A program made the translations under genes and the position numbers. Below the pieces are notes generated by a model. The model saw only the letters and a program-made list of their open reading frames with translations, made no database searches and was not told the DNA's origin. From the NCBI GenBank assembly GCA_947623455.1, contig OX392528.1, forward strand, positions 57,694,322 to 57,758,321: DNA of 64,000 bases. Reading direction: 5' to 3'. Below are positions 40,805 to 52,638 of the stretch, one piece after another. Within the stretch, counting starts at the first letter, position 1; each line of letters begins with the position of its first letter. This stretch comes from Mimachlamys varia (Eukaryota; Mollusca; Bivalvia; Pectinida; Pectinidae).

Positions 40805-42388
40805 AAACTAGCCTTGAAATTGTAAAATAAATCAACGTTTTTCCAATGACTATCATTTTTGAAAGAAATTTAAACGATTAGCACACACAACATTTTCTGG
40901 TCAATTATAATTATTCCACACAGTTACATTTTTGCCCCCCCCCCCCCCCCAAATATAAAAATTACTCGAAAATGTGACCTAAATGTTCATTTTTCGGGAA
41001 AATTGATCTAAACACACACACCCCATGGATAATAAAAAGTGCTCCAATTCTTTGAACACCTCAGTTTAGGTCCGAAACTAGCTAACGAATTATCACGCCC
41101 TGTGGGTACAGTACTAGTGTGCAGTTCAACAGGCAGTTGATAGTCCTATGTGTTCGTGTAATCTGTCTACTGAAACTACTATTTACCAGCAGCTTAGACT
41201 TCAATGTCTTAATCGCCTTCCTCCAAACTATAACTATAAAATTCCCTGTTCAGTTCAACGAAGTTATTTTTGATTGTGTTTAAAACTTCATCAGTTAGAA
41301 TCTAGTCTAATTGTTTCTAAAAATACCATTGCCTTTATGCGATAATCCTATTCTCGCGATGCTTAAATATGTACAGTAACGTACCAAAAGTCTTTCAATT
41401 TTTTGCATTTTGCTATACATATTCTTTATATTTCCAACAAAGTGCACACAGTTTTTTCGGTATATACCGTATAACCCTAAAAACTATTGTGGTTATTATT
41501 TATAATTTCATTTCCGAAGATACGTATATAAGACATAAGTCTTATACAATGATTTCGTATTAATTATAACAAAAATCGAATGGTTTTGCAAAATACACAA
41601 CCATGTGCATAAATTTCACTGCAAAACAACTTCACGCCCTAACTAGCCAAAACTAGCTGTTACAAATTCGCATGGAGCAGGGGTATACTGCAATCATTGT
41701 GTTTAAACATTGTTTCAACAATATAGATAATTTACCTGGAAGAAATGTAATTTGGTAGCATATCTTTTTTTACAAAGCGAAAGGCGAACAAACATGTACT
41801 ATGAGGACTCGCTAGAGAATTTATCTCTTTGATAATATATAGAAAAGATGGTGTCGTATCGAATCATATCTCGTTTGAAAATTTATTATCAATACAATGG
41901 AGATCAATATAATTGAGTTAAAAGAGTATTTGAAGATTGGAAGATAGCTCGACCAATTTAGCATTCAGTTTTCTTCATTTGTATGGTTGGTTCACAATTA
42001 ATGCTGTGCAGATCTCCGATAGCGCTACTCATTAAATATTTGTATGGCAGTGTCACATGTAGATTACACTAACATGTTATGATGTCACGTGATTGGAATA
42101 TCCCCCATCATCATGTCGTTACCAGAGTTTGGTATTTTGTAACATAGATACTGGCGATAGAAATAAAAGATTGAACCCTAGTTACACAAACATCAAACGC
42201 TGCGTCAGCTATACGCTGACGAGGAACGTAAATTATACACGTTTATAGTAGTTAGGCACAAGGACAATGTGATTCACCGTCACAGAAATGTAGACCCAAG
42301 TTATTACAGAAATCAACTTAAAAAACGAAACTAATTTCTTTGATCTCGATAACGGCCAACGACGATTTATAAAAAAGTTTATACTTTG
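40805..42388. other. No gene recognised
   Basis: C16 homopolymer at 40935-40950. Inverted repeat CGTCAGC-TATAC-GCTGACG at about 42203-42221 without flanking duplication. Otherwise unique AT-rich DNA. Confidence 0.5.
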
Positions 42389-42955
42389 TCATACATATAC
42401 ATTGTATATCAACCTCTACCCTATACCCCTCAGTCATACATGTACCAACCTCTACCCAAAACCCATCAGTCATACATGTACCAACCTCTACCCAATACCC
42501 CTTAGTCATACATGTACCAACCTCTACCCAATATCCCTCAGTCATACATGTACCAACCTCTACCCAATACCCCTCAGTCATATATGTACCAACCTCTACC
42601 CAATACCCCTCAGTCATACATGTACCAACCTCTACCCAATACCCCTCAGTCATACATTTACCAACCTCTACCCAATACCCCTCAGTCATACATGTACCAA
42701 CCTCTACCCAATACCCCTCAGTCATACATGTACCAACCTCTACCCAATACCCTCAGTCATACATGTACCAACCTCTACCCAATACCCCTCAGTCATACAT
42801 GTACCAACCTCTACCCAATACCCCTCAGTCATACATGTACCAACCTCTACCCAATACCCCTCAGTCATACATGTACCAACCTCTACCCAATACCCCTCAG
42901 TCATACATGTACCAACCTCTACCCAATACCCCTCAGTCATACATGTACCAACCTC
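42389..42955. repeat. 36-bp minisatellite, array 1, about 15 units
   Basis: The unit reads CAGTCATACATGTACCAACC plus TCTACCCAATACCCCT on plus. The first unit is degenerate. Units of 36 bp dominate, with an occasional 35-bp one (for example near 42748). Same unit as array 2. Confidence 0.97.
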
Positions 42956-43336
42956 ATCTTTATGATAGGGGGTGGCATACTCTGCTGGTGGATTGTTTAG
43001 TCCCCGAGGTTTGCTGGAGCCTCCATAGCCACAGTTAATCTCATTTGAGTAGTGGCACGGTACTTGTATTATATACATATTTTCATCGTACACGATTTGA
43101 AATTAAACAGAACTAGTGTAATTTTACTTCTAATTTCATAAAATAAAGGGGTTTTACGCACCCGACCCTTCTCCTTCTACATTAGTTTAGAAATTTTGGA
43201 TTCCTACCTTTTGGCCCCTAGCATCACTGAAGAGTCCCAGGAGGACGAAACAGCTGTATGATGCAGTTTAATTCATTTTTTTCGGCATACTGTATCTATT
43301 ACTAAATCTAAGAGGTGCAGCATATGTGTGTGTTAA
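42956..43336. other. Unique spacer between the minisatellite arrays
   Basis: About 380 bp not made of the repeat. On minus a stretch reads CGYGGSSKPRGLNNPPAEYA then TPYHKDE directly into the repeat. It looks protein-like, but there is no good acceptor or start, so I do not call an exon. Confidence 0.5.
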
Positions 43337-46300
43337 GTCATCTCTACCCAATACCCCTTCAGTCATACATGTACAAACCTCTACCCAATACTCCTCAGTC
43401 ATACATGTACCAACCTCTACCCAATACCCCTCAGTCATACATTTACCAACCTCTACCCAATACCCCTCAGTCATACATGTACCAACCTCTACCCAATACC
43501 CCTCAGTCATACATGTACCAACCTCTACCCAATACCCCTCAGTCATACATTTACCAACCTCTACCCAATACCCCTCAGTTATACATTTACCAACCTCTAC
43601 CCAATACTCCTCAGTTATACATGTACCAACCTCTACCCAATACCCCTCAGTCATACATGTACCAACCTCTACCCAATACCCCTCAGTCATACATGTACCA
43701 ACCTCTACCCAATACCCCTCAGTTATACATGTACCAACCTCTACCCAATACCCCTCAGTCATACATGTACCAACCTCTACCCAATACCCCTCAGTCATAC
43801 ATGTACCAACATCTACCCAGTACCCCTTCAGTCATACATGTACAAACCTCTACCCAATACTCCTCAGTCATACATGTACCAACCTCTACCCAATACCCCT
43901 CAGTCATACATTTACCAACCTCTACCCAATACCCCTCAGTCATACATGTACCAACCTCTACCCAATACCCCTCAGTCATACATTTACCAACCTCTACCCA
44001 ATACCCCTCAGTTATACATGTACCAACCTCTACCCAATACCCCTTCAGTCATACATGTACCAACCTCTACCCAATACCCCTCAGTCATACATTTACCAAC
44101 CTCTACCCAATACCCCTTCAGTCATACATGTACCAACCCCTACCCAGTACCCCTCAGTCATACATGTACCAACCTCTACCCAATACCCCTCAGTCATACA
44201 TGTACCAACCTCTACCCAATACCCCTCAGTCATACATTTACCAACCTCTACCCAATACCCCTTCAGTCATACATGTACCAACCTCTACCCAATACCCCTC
44301 AGTCATACATGTACCAACCTCTACCCAATACCCCTCAGTCATACATGTACCAACCTCTACCCAATACCCCTTCAGTCATACATGTACCAACCTCTACCCA
44401 GTACCCCTCAGTCATACATGTACCATCCTCTACCCAATACCCCTCAGTCATACATGTACCAACCTCTACCAAATACCCCTCATTCATACATGTACCAACA
44501 TCTACCCAGTACCCCTCAGTCATACATTTACCAACCTCTACCCAATACCCCTTCAGTCATACATGTACAAACCTCTACCCAATACTCCTCAGTCATACAT
44601 GTACCAACCTCTACCCAATACCCCTCAGTCATACATTTACCAACCTCTACCCAATACCCCTTCAGTCATACATGTACCAACCTCTACCCAATACCCCTCA
44701 GTCATACATTTACCAACCTCTACCCAATACCCCTTCAGTCATACATGTACCAACCTCTACCCAATACCCCTTCAGTCATACATGTACCAACCCCTACCCA
44801 GTACCCCTCAGTCATACATGTACCAACCTCTACCCAATACCCCTCAGTCATACATGTACCAACCTCTACCCTATACCCCTCAGTCATACATTTACCAACC
44901 TCTACCCAATATCCCTCAGTCATACATTTACCAACCTCTACCCAATACCCATCAGTCATACATGTACCAACCTCTACCCAATACCCCTCAGTCATACATG
45001 TACCAACCTCTACCCAATACCCCTTCAGTCATTCATGTACCAACCTCTACCCAGTACCCCTCAGTCATACATGTACCATCCTCTACCCAATACCCCTCAG
45101 TCATACATGTACCAACCTCTACCCAATACCCCTCAGTCATACATGTACCAACCTCTACCCAATACCCCTCAGTCATACATGTACCAACCTCTACCCAATA
45201 CCCCTCAGTTATACATGTACCAACCTCTACCCAATACCCCTCAGTTATACATGTACCAACCTCTACCCAATACCCCTCGGGTCATACATGTACCAACCCC
45301 TACCCAGTACCCCCCAGTCATACATGTACCAACCTCTACCCAATACCCCCCAGTCATACATGTACCAACCTCTGCCCAATACCTCTCAGTCATACATGTA
45401 CCAACCTCTACCCAATACCCCTCAGTCATACATGTACCAACCTCTACCCAATACCCCTCAGTTATACATGTACCAACCTCTACCGAATACCCTCAGTCAT
45501 ATATGTACCAACATCTACCCAATACCCCTCAGTCATACATGTACCAACCTCTACCCAATACCCCTCAGTCATACATGTACCAACCTCTACCCAATACCCC
45601 TCAGTCATACATGTACCAACCTCTACCCAATACCCCTCAGTCATACATGTACCAACCTCTTCCCAGTACCCCTCAGTCATACATGTACCAACCTCTACCC
45701 AATACCCCTCAGTCATACATGTACCAACCTCTACCCAATACTCCTCGGTCATACATGTACCAACCTCTACCCAAAACCCTTCAGTCATACATGTACCAAC
45801 TTCTCCCAATACCCCTTCAGTCGTACATGTAACAACCTCTACCCAATACCCCTCAGTCATACATGTTCCAACCTCTACCGAATACCCATCAGTCATATAT
45901 GTACCAACCTCTACCCAATACCCCTCAGTCATACATGTACTAAACTTTACCCAATACCCCTCAGTCATACATGTACCAACCTCTACCCAATACCCCTCAG
46001 TCATACATGTACCAACCTCTACCCAATACCCCTCAGTCATATATGTACCAACCTCTACCCAATACCCCCCCAGTCATACATGTACCAACCTCTACCCAAT
46101 ACCCCTCAGTCATACATGTACCAACCTCTACCCAATACCCCTCAGTCATACATGTACCAACCTCTACCCAATACCCCTCAGTCATACATGTACCAACCTC
46201 TACCCAATACCCCCCAGTCATACATGTACCAACCTCTACCCAATACCCCTCAGTCATACATGTACCAACCTCTACCCAATACCCCTCAGTTATACATGTA

Positions 46301-47332
46301 CCAACCTCTACCGAATACCCTTCAGTCATATATGTACCAACCTCTACCCAATACCCCTCAGTTATACATGTACCAACCTCTACCCAATACCCCTCAGTCA
46401 TACATGTACCAACCTCTACCGAATACCCCTCAGTCATACATGTACCAACCTCTACCCAATAACCCTTCAGTCATACATTTCCCAACCTCTACCCAATAAC
46501 CCTTCAGTCATACATTTACCAACCTCTACCCAATACCCCTTCAGTCATACATTTACCAACCTCTACCCAATACCCCTTCAGTCATACATATACCAACCTC
46601 TACCCAATACCCCTCAGTCATACATGTACCAACATCTACCCAATACCCCTCAGTCATACATGTACCAACCTCTACCCAATACCCCTCAGTCATATATGTA
46701 CCAACCTCTACCCAATACCCCTCAGTCATACATGTACCAACCTCTACCCAATACCCCTCGGGTCATACATGTACCAACCTCTACCCAATACCCCTTCATT
46801 CATACATGTACCAACCTCTACCCAATACCCCTCAGTCATACATGTACCAACCTCTACCCAGTACCCCTTCAGTCATACATGTACCAACCTCTACCCAATA
46901 CCCCCCAGTCATACATGTACCAACCTCTACCCAATAACCCTTCAGTCATACATGTACCATCCTCTACCCAATACCCCTCAGTCATACATGTACCAACCTC
47001 TACCCAATACCCCTCAGTCATACATGTACCAACCTCTACCCAATACCCCTCAGTCATACATTTACCAACCTCTACCCAATACCCCTCAGTCATACATGTA
47101 CCAACCTCTACCCAATACCCCTTCATTCATACATGTACCAACCTCTACCCAATACCCCTCAGTCATACATGTACCAACCTCTACCCAATACCCCTCAGTC
47201 ATACATGTACCAACCTCTACCCAATACCCCTTCAGTCATACATGTACCAACCTCTACCCAATACCCCTCGGGTCATACATGTACCAACCTATACCCAATA
47301 CCCCTTCAGCCATACATGTACCAACCTCTACC
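43337..47332. repeat. 36-bp minisatellite, array 2, about 110 units
   Basis: Same unit. Frequent variants: an extra T (CCCCTTCAG, 37 bp), CATTTA for CATGTA, CAGTTA for CAGTCA, ACATCTACC for ACCTCTACC. The canonical unit has no stop in any plus frame or in one minus frame, so open frames up to 1400 codons appear. Length variants are not multiples of three and the predicted peptide switches among QSYMYQPLPNTP, SHTCTNLYPIPL and VIHVPTSTQYPS, so I judge it non-coding. Confidence 0.97.
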
Positions 47333-48410
47333 TGATGCAAAATCAATCCAAAAAAAAGCAAAGCCATTGTTGGATACGGTTACGGCATGGATTCGTTCAT
47401 TTCATCACCACCGAGAGCAATTTACATAATGCGATACATTTCCAACGGGATTCGAGCTTTCAATCACCGACTGTCGGACGCAACAGGTCTTACACGCTCA
47501 CGTATACGGTGTGTTGACTGGCATCAGTCACCATTATTTCGGCTACTTCATTCTGCAGTGCAGCACAAAACTAGTCAAACGTTTTTGTTCTTACATAATG
47601 GTTGGCTTTGCGATTCTTTTTTCAAGTGGATTGTAGAGCGTGTGTTAGAGAATGAGCAAGAAGCCGTTAACTGACAAATGTCGATTCTGCTTAACGCGGG
47701 AATAAACAAATGGATTGGCAACACTCGCAGGACCTGTGCATTGTTTCCGGCAGAGGGTGAGAATTAATGAATGTGCTGTAATGGCAAGAAAGAGTAACAA
47801 ATTCCCCGAAATGTCCTAACATTGCCCGACCACAAAAAAATGACTTTGTTCACGGGTCGCCATGCTGGATACCATTTAAGCGTTTAGCTGATTGTGATCG
47901 ATAATACACAGAGAAACAGACTAGAGTTTGTGGTGAGAACTAGAAATCACTGTCAGGCTCGTTCTGACGCATTGCGGCACTACAGACAACCATTGCTGCC
48001 TGCTGATACCAGGAAACGTCGTATGTCGTCTGCTGTCAACACCACACGAACAACAGATGTCACAAAATATCCCAACCACCCGTGACGTAAACACCGTCTA
48101 TGTACATAACCGCTTAGCTTGTGTACCTGCAAATTAATCGAATCATTCCAATTATCAGTTCTATTTCAAACTCATTGGTGTATTTTAAATTTACATTTCG
48201 ATTTTTTACTCTCTAATTTCTTTCACGGCCGACACGTTTAAATGACGCTGATTGTATTGGCATCAAATCAAATTGATTTATTATTCGAGCTGGAGTACTT
48301 CAATGCTGTTTGTTCTCGTTGCCTGAGTTTACAACATGTGTTGATATCAACGCTTTGTGTAAACCTGTCATCATTGAAATTCATCTTTGATCACCACAAC
48401 GCGTTGAAAC
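47333..48410. other. No gene supported
   Basis: A 95-codon frame at 47387-47674 and a 63-codon frame at 47894-48085 lack recognisable domains. Confidence 0.4.
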
Positions 48411-48451
48411 ATTATTTCCAGGGACGTCACATATACGTCTCTGATTATTTC
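48411..48451. mobile_element. 25-bp palindromic micro-element with 8-bp duplication
   Basis: Positions 48419-48443 start CAGGGACGT and end ATACGTCTCTG. The direct repeat ATTATTTC flanks it (48411-48418, 48444-48451). Diverged member of the family at 5791 and 40763. Confidence 0.75.
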
Positions 48452-48876
48452 CGAGTAAATTGTTCGATACATATTAGTATGACCCATCCACACTTAAGTT
48501 AGAAAGAGTTGCAATTGAGTTTATCGATTATCAAGGGAAATTTGTTTTATTGAACACAATATTGAGAACGATTCAAGAGAGTGGGTTTGGCCTGGTTCTC
48601 TAGTACAGTATACTAGATATGCAGTAAGTAGATCAGTATGTATGTATACATGTACCTCAAGGCCACATTGTGTTACGTGTTACAGGGGCGCTGATAGTCT
48701 TTGTATCGTCATCACCTGGCAGCCAACTGAGTACGTGTAGATTGCATTTAAGTGTGGTACTTTACATAACCAGCGAACTTTACTTCATCCGCCGTATCTG
48801 GACCATATACCACTGTGTCCCGGTCTGGTTAGTCTTGCGAGAGAGATTTACAATAAAGAGATTTATGATAGGTTGG

Positions 48877-50542
48877 TTTTTAGCTCACCTGGTCCGAAGG
48901 AAAAGGGTTATTAAGCTATATTGTTTGAATCGACTTCTTCTCTATAACCATGGATTGGAAATCAGCCTTATTTGGCAGGAAGCATCCCTAGCTGCTCAGG
49001 ATTCAAAATGGTACTCATGGTTGGACTGACCCCCAAGGGAGCTGAGGGGCGGGGCCAAAAAGAATTATTTAGCTATATTGATATTAGCGACTTCTTCATA
49101 ACCACTGATTGGAAATCAGCCTTATTTGGCAGGAAGCATGCTTAGGTGTCCAGGATTCAAAATTGTACTAATGGTGGGACTGACCCCCTAGGGAGCTGAG
49201 GGGCAGGGCCAAAAAGAATTATTTAGCTATATTGATATTAGCGACTTCTTCTTCATAACCACTGATTGGAAATCAGCCTTATTTGGCAGAAAGTATTCCT
49301 AGGTGCTCAGGATTCAAAATTGTACGCATGGTGGGACTGACCCCCTAGGGGGCTGAGGGGTGGGGGCCATAAAAAGTATTTAGCTATATTGATATTAGCG
49401 ACTTTTTCTTCATGACTACTGATTGGTAATCAACCTTATTTTGCAGGAAGCATGCTTAGGTGCCCAGGATTCAAAATTGTACTAATGGTGGGACTGACCC
49501 CCTAGGGGGCTTAGGGGCGGGGCCAAAAAGGCTTATTTAGCTATATTGGTTTAGTCGACTTCGTTTCCATAACCACTGATTGGTAATCAACCTTATTTGG
49601 CAGGAAGCATGCTTAGGTGCCCAGGATTCAAAATTGTACTAATGGTGGGACTGACCCCCTAGGGAGCTGAGGGGCAGGGCCAAAAAGGGTTATTAAGCTA
49701 TATTGTTTGAATCGACTTCTTCTCCATAACCATGGATTGGAAATCAGCCTTATTTGGCAGGAAGCATCCCTAGCTGCTCAGGATTCAAAATGGTACTCAT
49801 GGTTGGACTGACCCCCAAGGGAGCTGAGGGGCGGGGCCAAAAAGAATTATTTAGCTATATTGATATTAGGGACTTCTTCATAACCACTGATTGGAAATCA
49901 GCCTTATTTGGCAGGAAGCATGCTTATGTGCCCAGGATTCAAAATTGTACTAATGGTGGGACTGACCCCCTAGGGAGCTGAGGGGCAGGGCCAAAAAGAA
50001 TTATTTAGCTATATTGATATTAGCGACTTCTTCTTCATAACCACTGATTGGAAATCAGCCTTATTTGGCAGAAAGTATTCCTAGGTGCTCAGGATTCAAA
50101 ATTGTACGCATGGTGGAACTGACCCCCTAGGGGGCTGAGGGGTGGGGGCCATAACAAGTATTTAGCTATATTGATATTAGCGACTTTTTCTTCATGACTA
50201 CTGATTGGTAATCAACCTTATTTTGCAGGAAGCATCCCTAGCTGCTCAGGATTCAAAATGGTACTCATGGTTGGACTGACCCCCAAGGGAGCTGAGGGGC
50301 GGGGCCAAAAAGAATTATTTAGCTATATTAATATTAGCGACTTCTTCTCCATAACCATTGATTGGAAATCAGCTTTATTTGGCAGGAAGCATCCATAGCT
50401 GCTCAACATTCAAAATTGTACTAATGGTGGGACTGACCCCTTAGGGGGCTGAGGGGCGAGCCGAAAAGAAAACATTTTATCATGATTACTTAGATACCAA
50501 TGTATCCAGGTGAGCGATACAGGCCCTCTGGGCCTCTTGTTT
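48877..50542 (-). mobile_element. Pearl-like element, module type a, about ten units
   Basis: Read on minus it starts AACAAGAGGCCCAGAGGGCC (50542 down) with CTCACCTGG and ends GGTCCAGGTGAGCTAAAAA-like (48877). The core consists of type-a units of about 150 bp. The ACGG-rich tail is missing. A 782-bp block (from about 48899) is repeated from about 49681. Confidence 0.85.
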
Positions 50543-50654
50543 AAAGTCACCGTAGTTCATACGCCGAAAGATCCTGATTCTTTACTGTCTACAGTTTGTT
50601 ATGTGAATCGAATAAAAAAATTGAAAAAACCTGCTTAATTGACTCTTCTCAAGC

Positions 50655-50870
50655 TTGTCGTGTTCGGACACCTGTATAAAACAGATCTACCAGGCACCAT
50701 TGTATCTACACGAACCTGATTTGTACAGATATCTGTATAATCTGTCAGGCGCCATTGTAACTAAACAAACCTGTTTTTGTTCGGAGATCTTTCTAATCAA
50801 ACCGATCCTGTTTTGTTCGGACACCTGTGTAACAGAACTGCCAAGCGTCATCATAGCTAAACGGAGCTGT
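50655..50870 (+). repeat. Degenerate tandem repeat, three to four units
   Basis: Units share 'gttcggacacctgt', 'ggcaccattgta' and 'ctaaacaaacctg', of about 55-60 bp. The 74-codon frame over it is an artefact. Confidence 0.7.
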
Positions 50871-52368
50871 GTTAAATAATGATTTCATCTAAGCCCTACT
50901 GTACATAATATGTAGTCTAGCTTACGGAATCTGTTTAATCCGGAAGAAACAAGTTGCTCTGTCACAAGCTTGACATTCTTGTATCTATTACTCATAAAAC
51001 AACAACTGAAAAATTCTATAGATGGAAAAAGATCAGAAAAGCTGGCATAGCTTTTGATTATACTGCACCTAATACAACTACATGTAGGCTTTCTGCAGGC
51101 GAAAAGAGCACTTGCTCATAACTACAAAGTGCAGTCTAGTTTGGGAAGAATTGGGAACATATGGAATTATCATTACGGAGTAGTAGTCTACCAATCTGTG
51201 GTATTCTGATACTCGTGTATATCTGACATATGAGTACAACCTACTTAGCATGCAGGCTGCTATGTTGACACATTCATTCATCATTGACAAATTCTCTCAG
51301 ATTGGGTAACTCGGCACTATGGTATTTATCACACAGGGTCCTTTAATAATAACAATGTCACATATCGAAGACGTGTTAGTCATGTACTTGAAATACATTT
51401 TCGATAAAAATGTCCCATCCTCCACCCCTCATAGGCCCAAAACTATCTGTAACACATTCTAAGGTCCTTGTGCTTGCAATACAGCCCTAGAGTTACGTCC
51501 CATAGTAGCACCAGTTGACACCTTAAGTAAGTTCATTTGTTCAACGCATGGTGAAGTGTAATACAGCCCAATAGACACCCTAGAGACACCAGTTGACACC
51601 TTAAGTTCATTTGTCCAATGCAGTGATGCTCGGAGGGGATTTATCGTCCTCGCAACAGGCAGGCTATGAAGCTTGAGTTGCCATACAATGTATCAGGGAC
51701 CGGGCTAATAAATAGGACTTAAGGATATAGATAGGCGGCACAGTGTCTTCAGATGTTTTGCTTAATAATTTGGATATACATTTAATAACGTGCATGTATC
51801 ATACATTGTATATCATTGGAAAGGTTATTAAATTTTCTATAAAGTGAACGTATAATTATAGTGTTAAAGTAATTCACAATTGCATAATAGTTTAAAAATG
51901 GCGGACAATTTTGAATATGGATCTTCTTTCACATTTCCTTACAAAAATTGACAATACTTTTCCTATTGACGGACAGAAAGGCTATCTACAAAAGTTGCCT
52001 CAGATTTTTCCTATATGTTCTAGAATTCAAGTAATTTCGATTATATGGTCTCTGGGTGATATTTCCATGCCCAAATTCACTTAAATGGTTACAAAACATG
52101 TTGTAGCTTAATTCCTCAGACATTGAGGCACGTTATTGTTGACAGGGTCTTTTACAACAATCATGCAAAATTTGGCACAAATCGGTTCATAGATGCCAAA
52201 GTTATGGCCGTTTGAAGAGGATAACTTGTTGATTTTTTTTGTTTTGTTTTTTATTTGTTTTATTTTTCAGAAATTTTACATAAATATACGATTAAAACAC
52301 ATAAAAAACATTCATTCTCACACTCACACTTTCTCATCGACACTACATTATCAACATCACGACGTAAA
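50871..52368. other. No gene recognised
   Basis: A direct duplication 'caccagttgacaccttaagt' lies at about 51510 and 51587. Otherwise unique sequence. Confidence 0.5.
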
Positions 52369-52490
52369 TGTATCATCATCATCATCATCATTATCATCAT
52401 CATCATCATCACCGTCACCATGATCACCACCATGATCGTCATCATGATCATGATCATCATCGATCATAATCATCACCATCATCATCTCAT
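52369..52490. repeat. (ATC)n microsatellite, imperfect
   Basis: ATC triplets with ACC/ATG interruptions. Generates spurious His-, Ile-, Met- and Asp-rich frames on both strands. Confidence 0.95.
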
Positions 52491-52638
52491 TGTGATATAC
52501 ATTTTCAAAACACAATGACATCACCATGACATGCCATGTACAGCCCTTTTGCAAAACACGAGTTAGCTCCCCTTAATCACAGACGGCGCTGTTATACTGT
52601 CACTTCCGGGAAGTGTTTGCCAAACAATACCAAACAAT

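Noticed and set aside
42203..42221. CGTCAGC-TATAC-GCTGACG as another micro-element
   Set aside because: Arm sequence differs from the family and the flanks do not repeat.
42740..43093. A coding exon in the minisatellite spacer on minus
   Set aside because: Protein-like text but no acceptable acceptor, start or continuation outside the repeat.
42389..47332. CRISPR-like array
   Set aside because: Units abut with no unique spacers, and the setting is eukaryotic.
43315..47517. A 1400-codon open frame as a tyrosine/proline-rich repeat protein
   Set aside because: Open frames occur in four of six readings of the same unit, the peptide switches frame at 35/37-bp units, and there is no conserved flanking domain.
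52193..52554. His/Ile/Met/Asp-rich frames on both strands
   Set aside because: They are translations of the ATC microsatellite.
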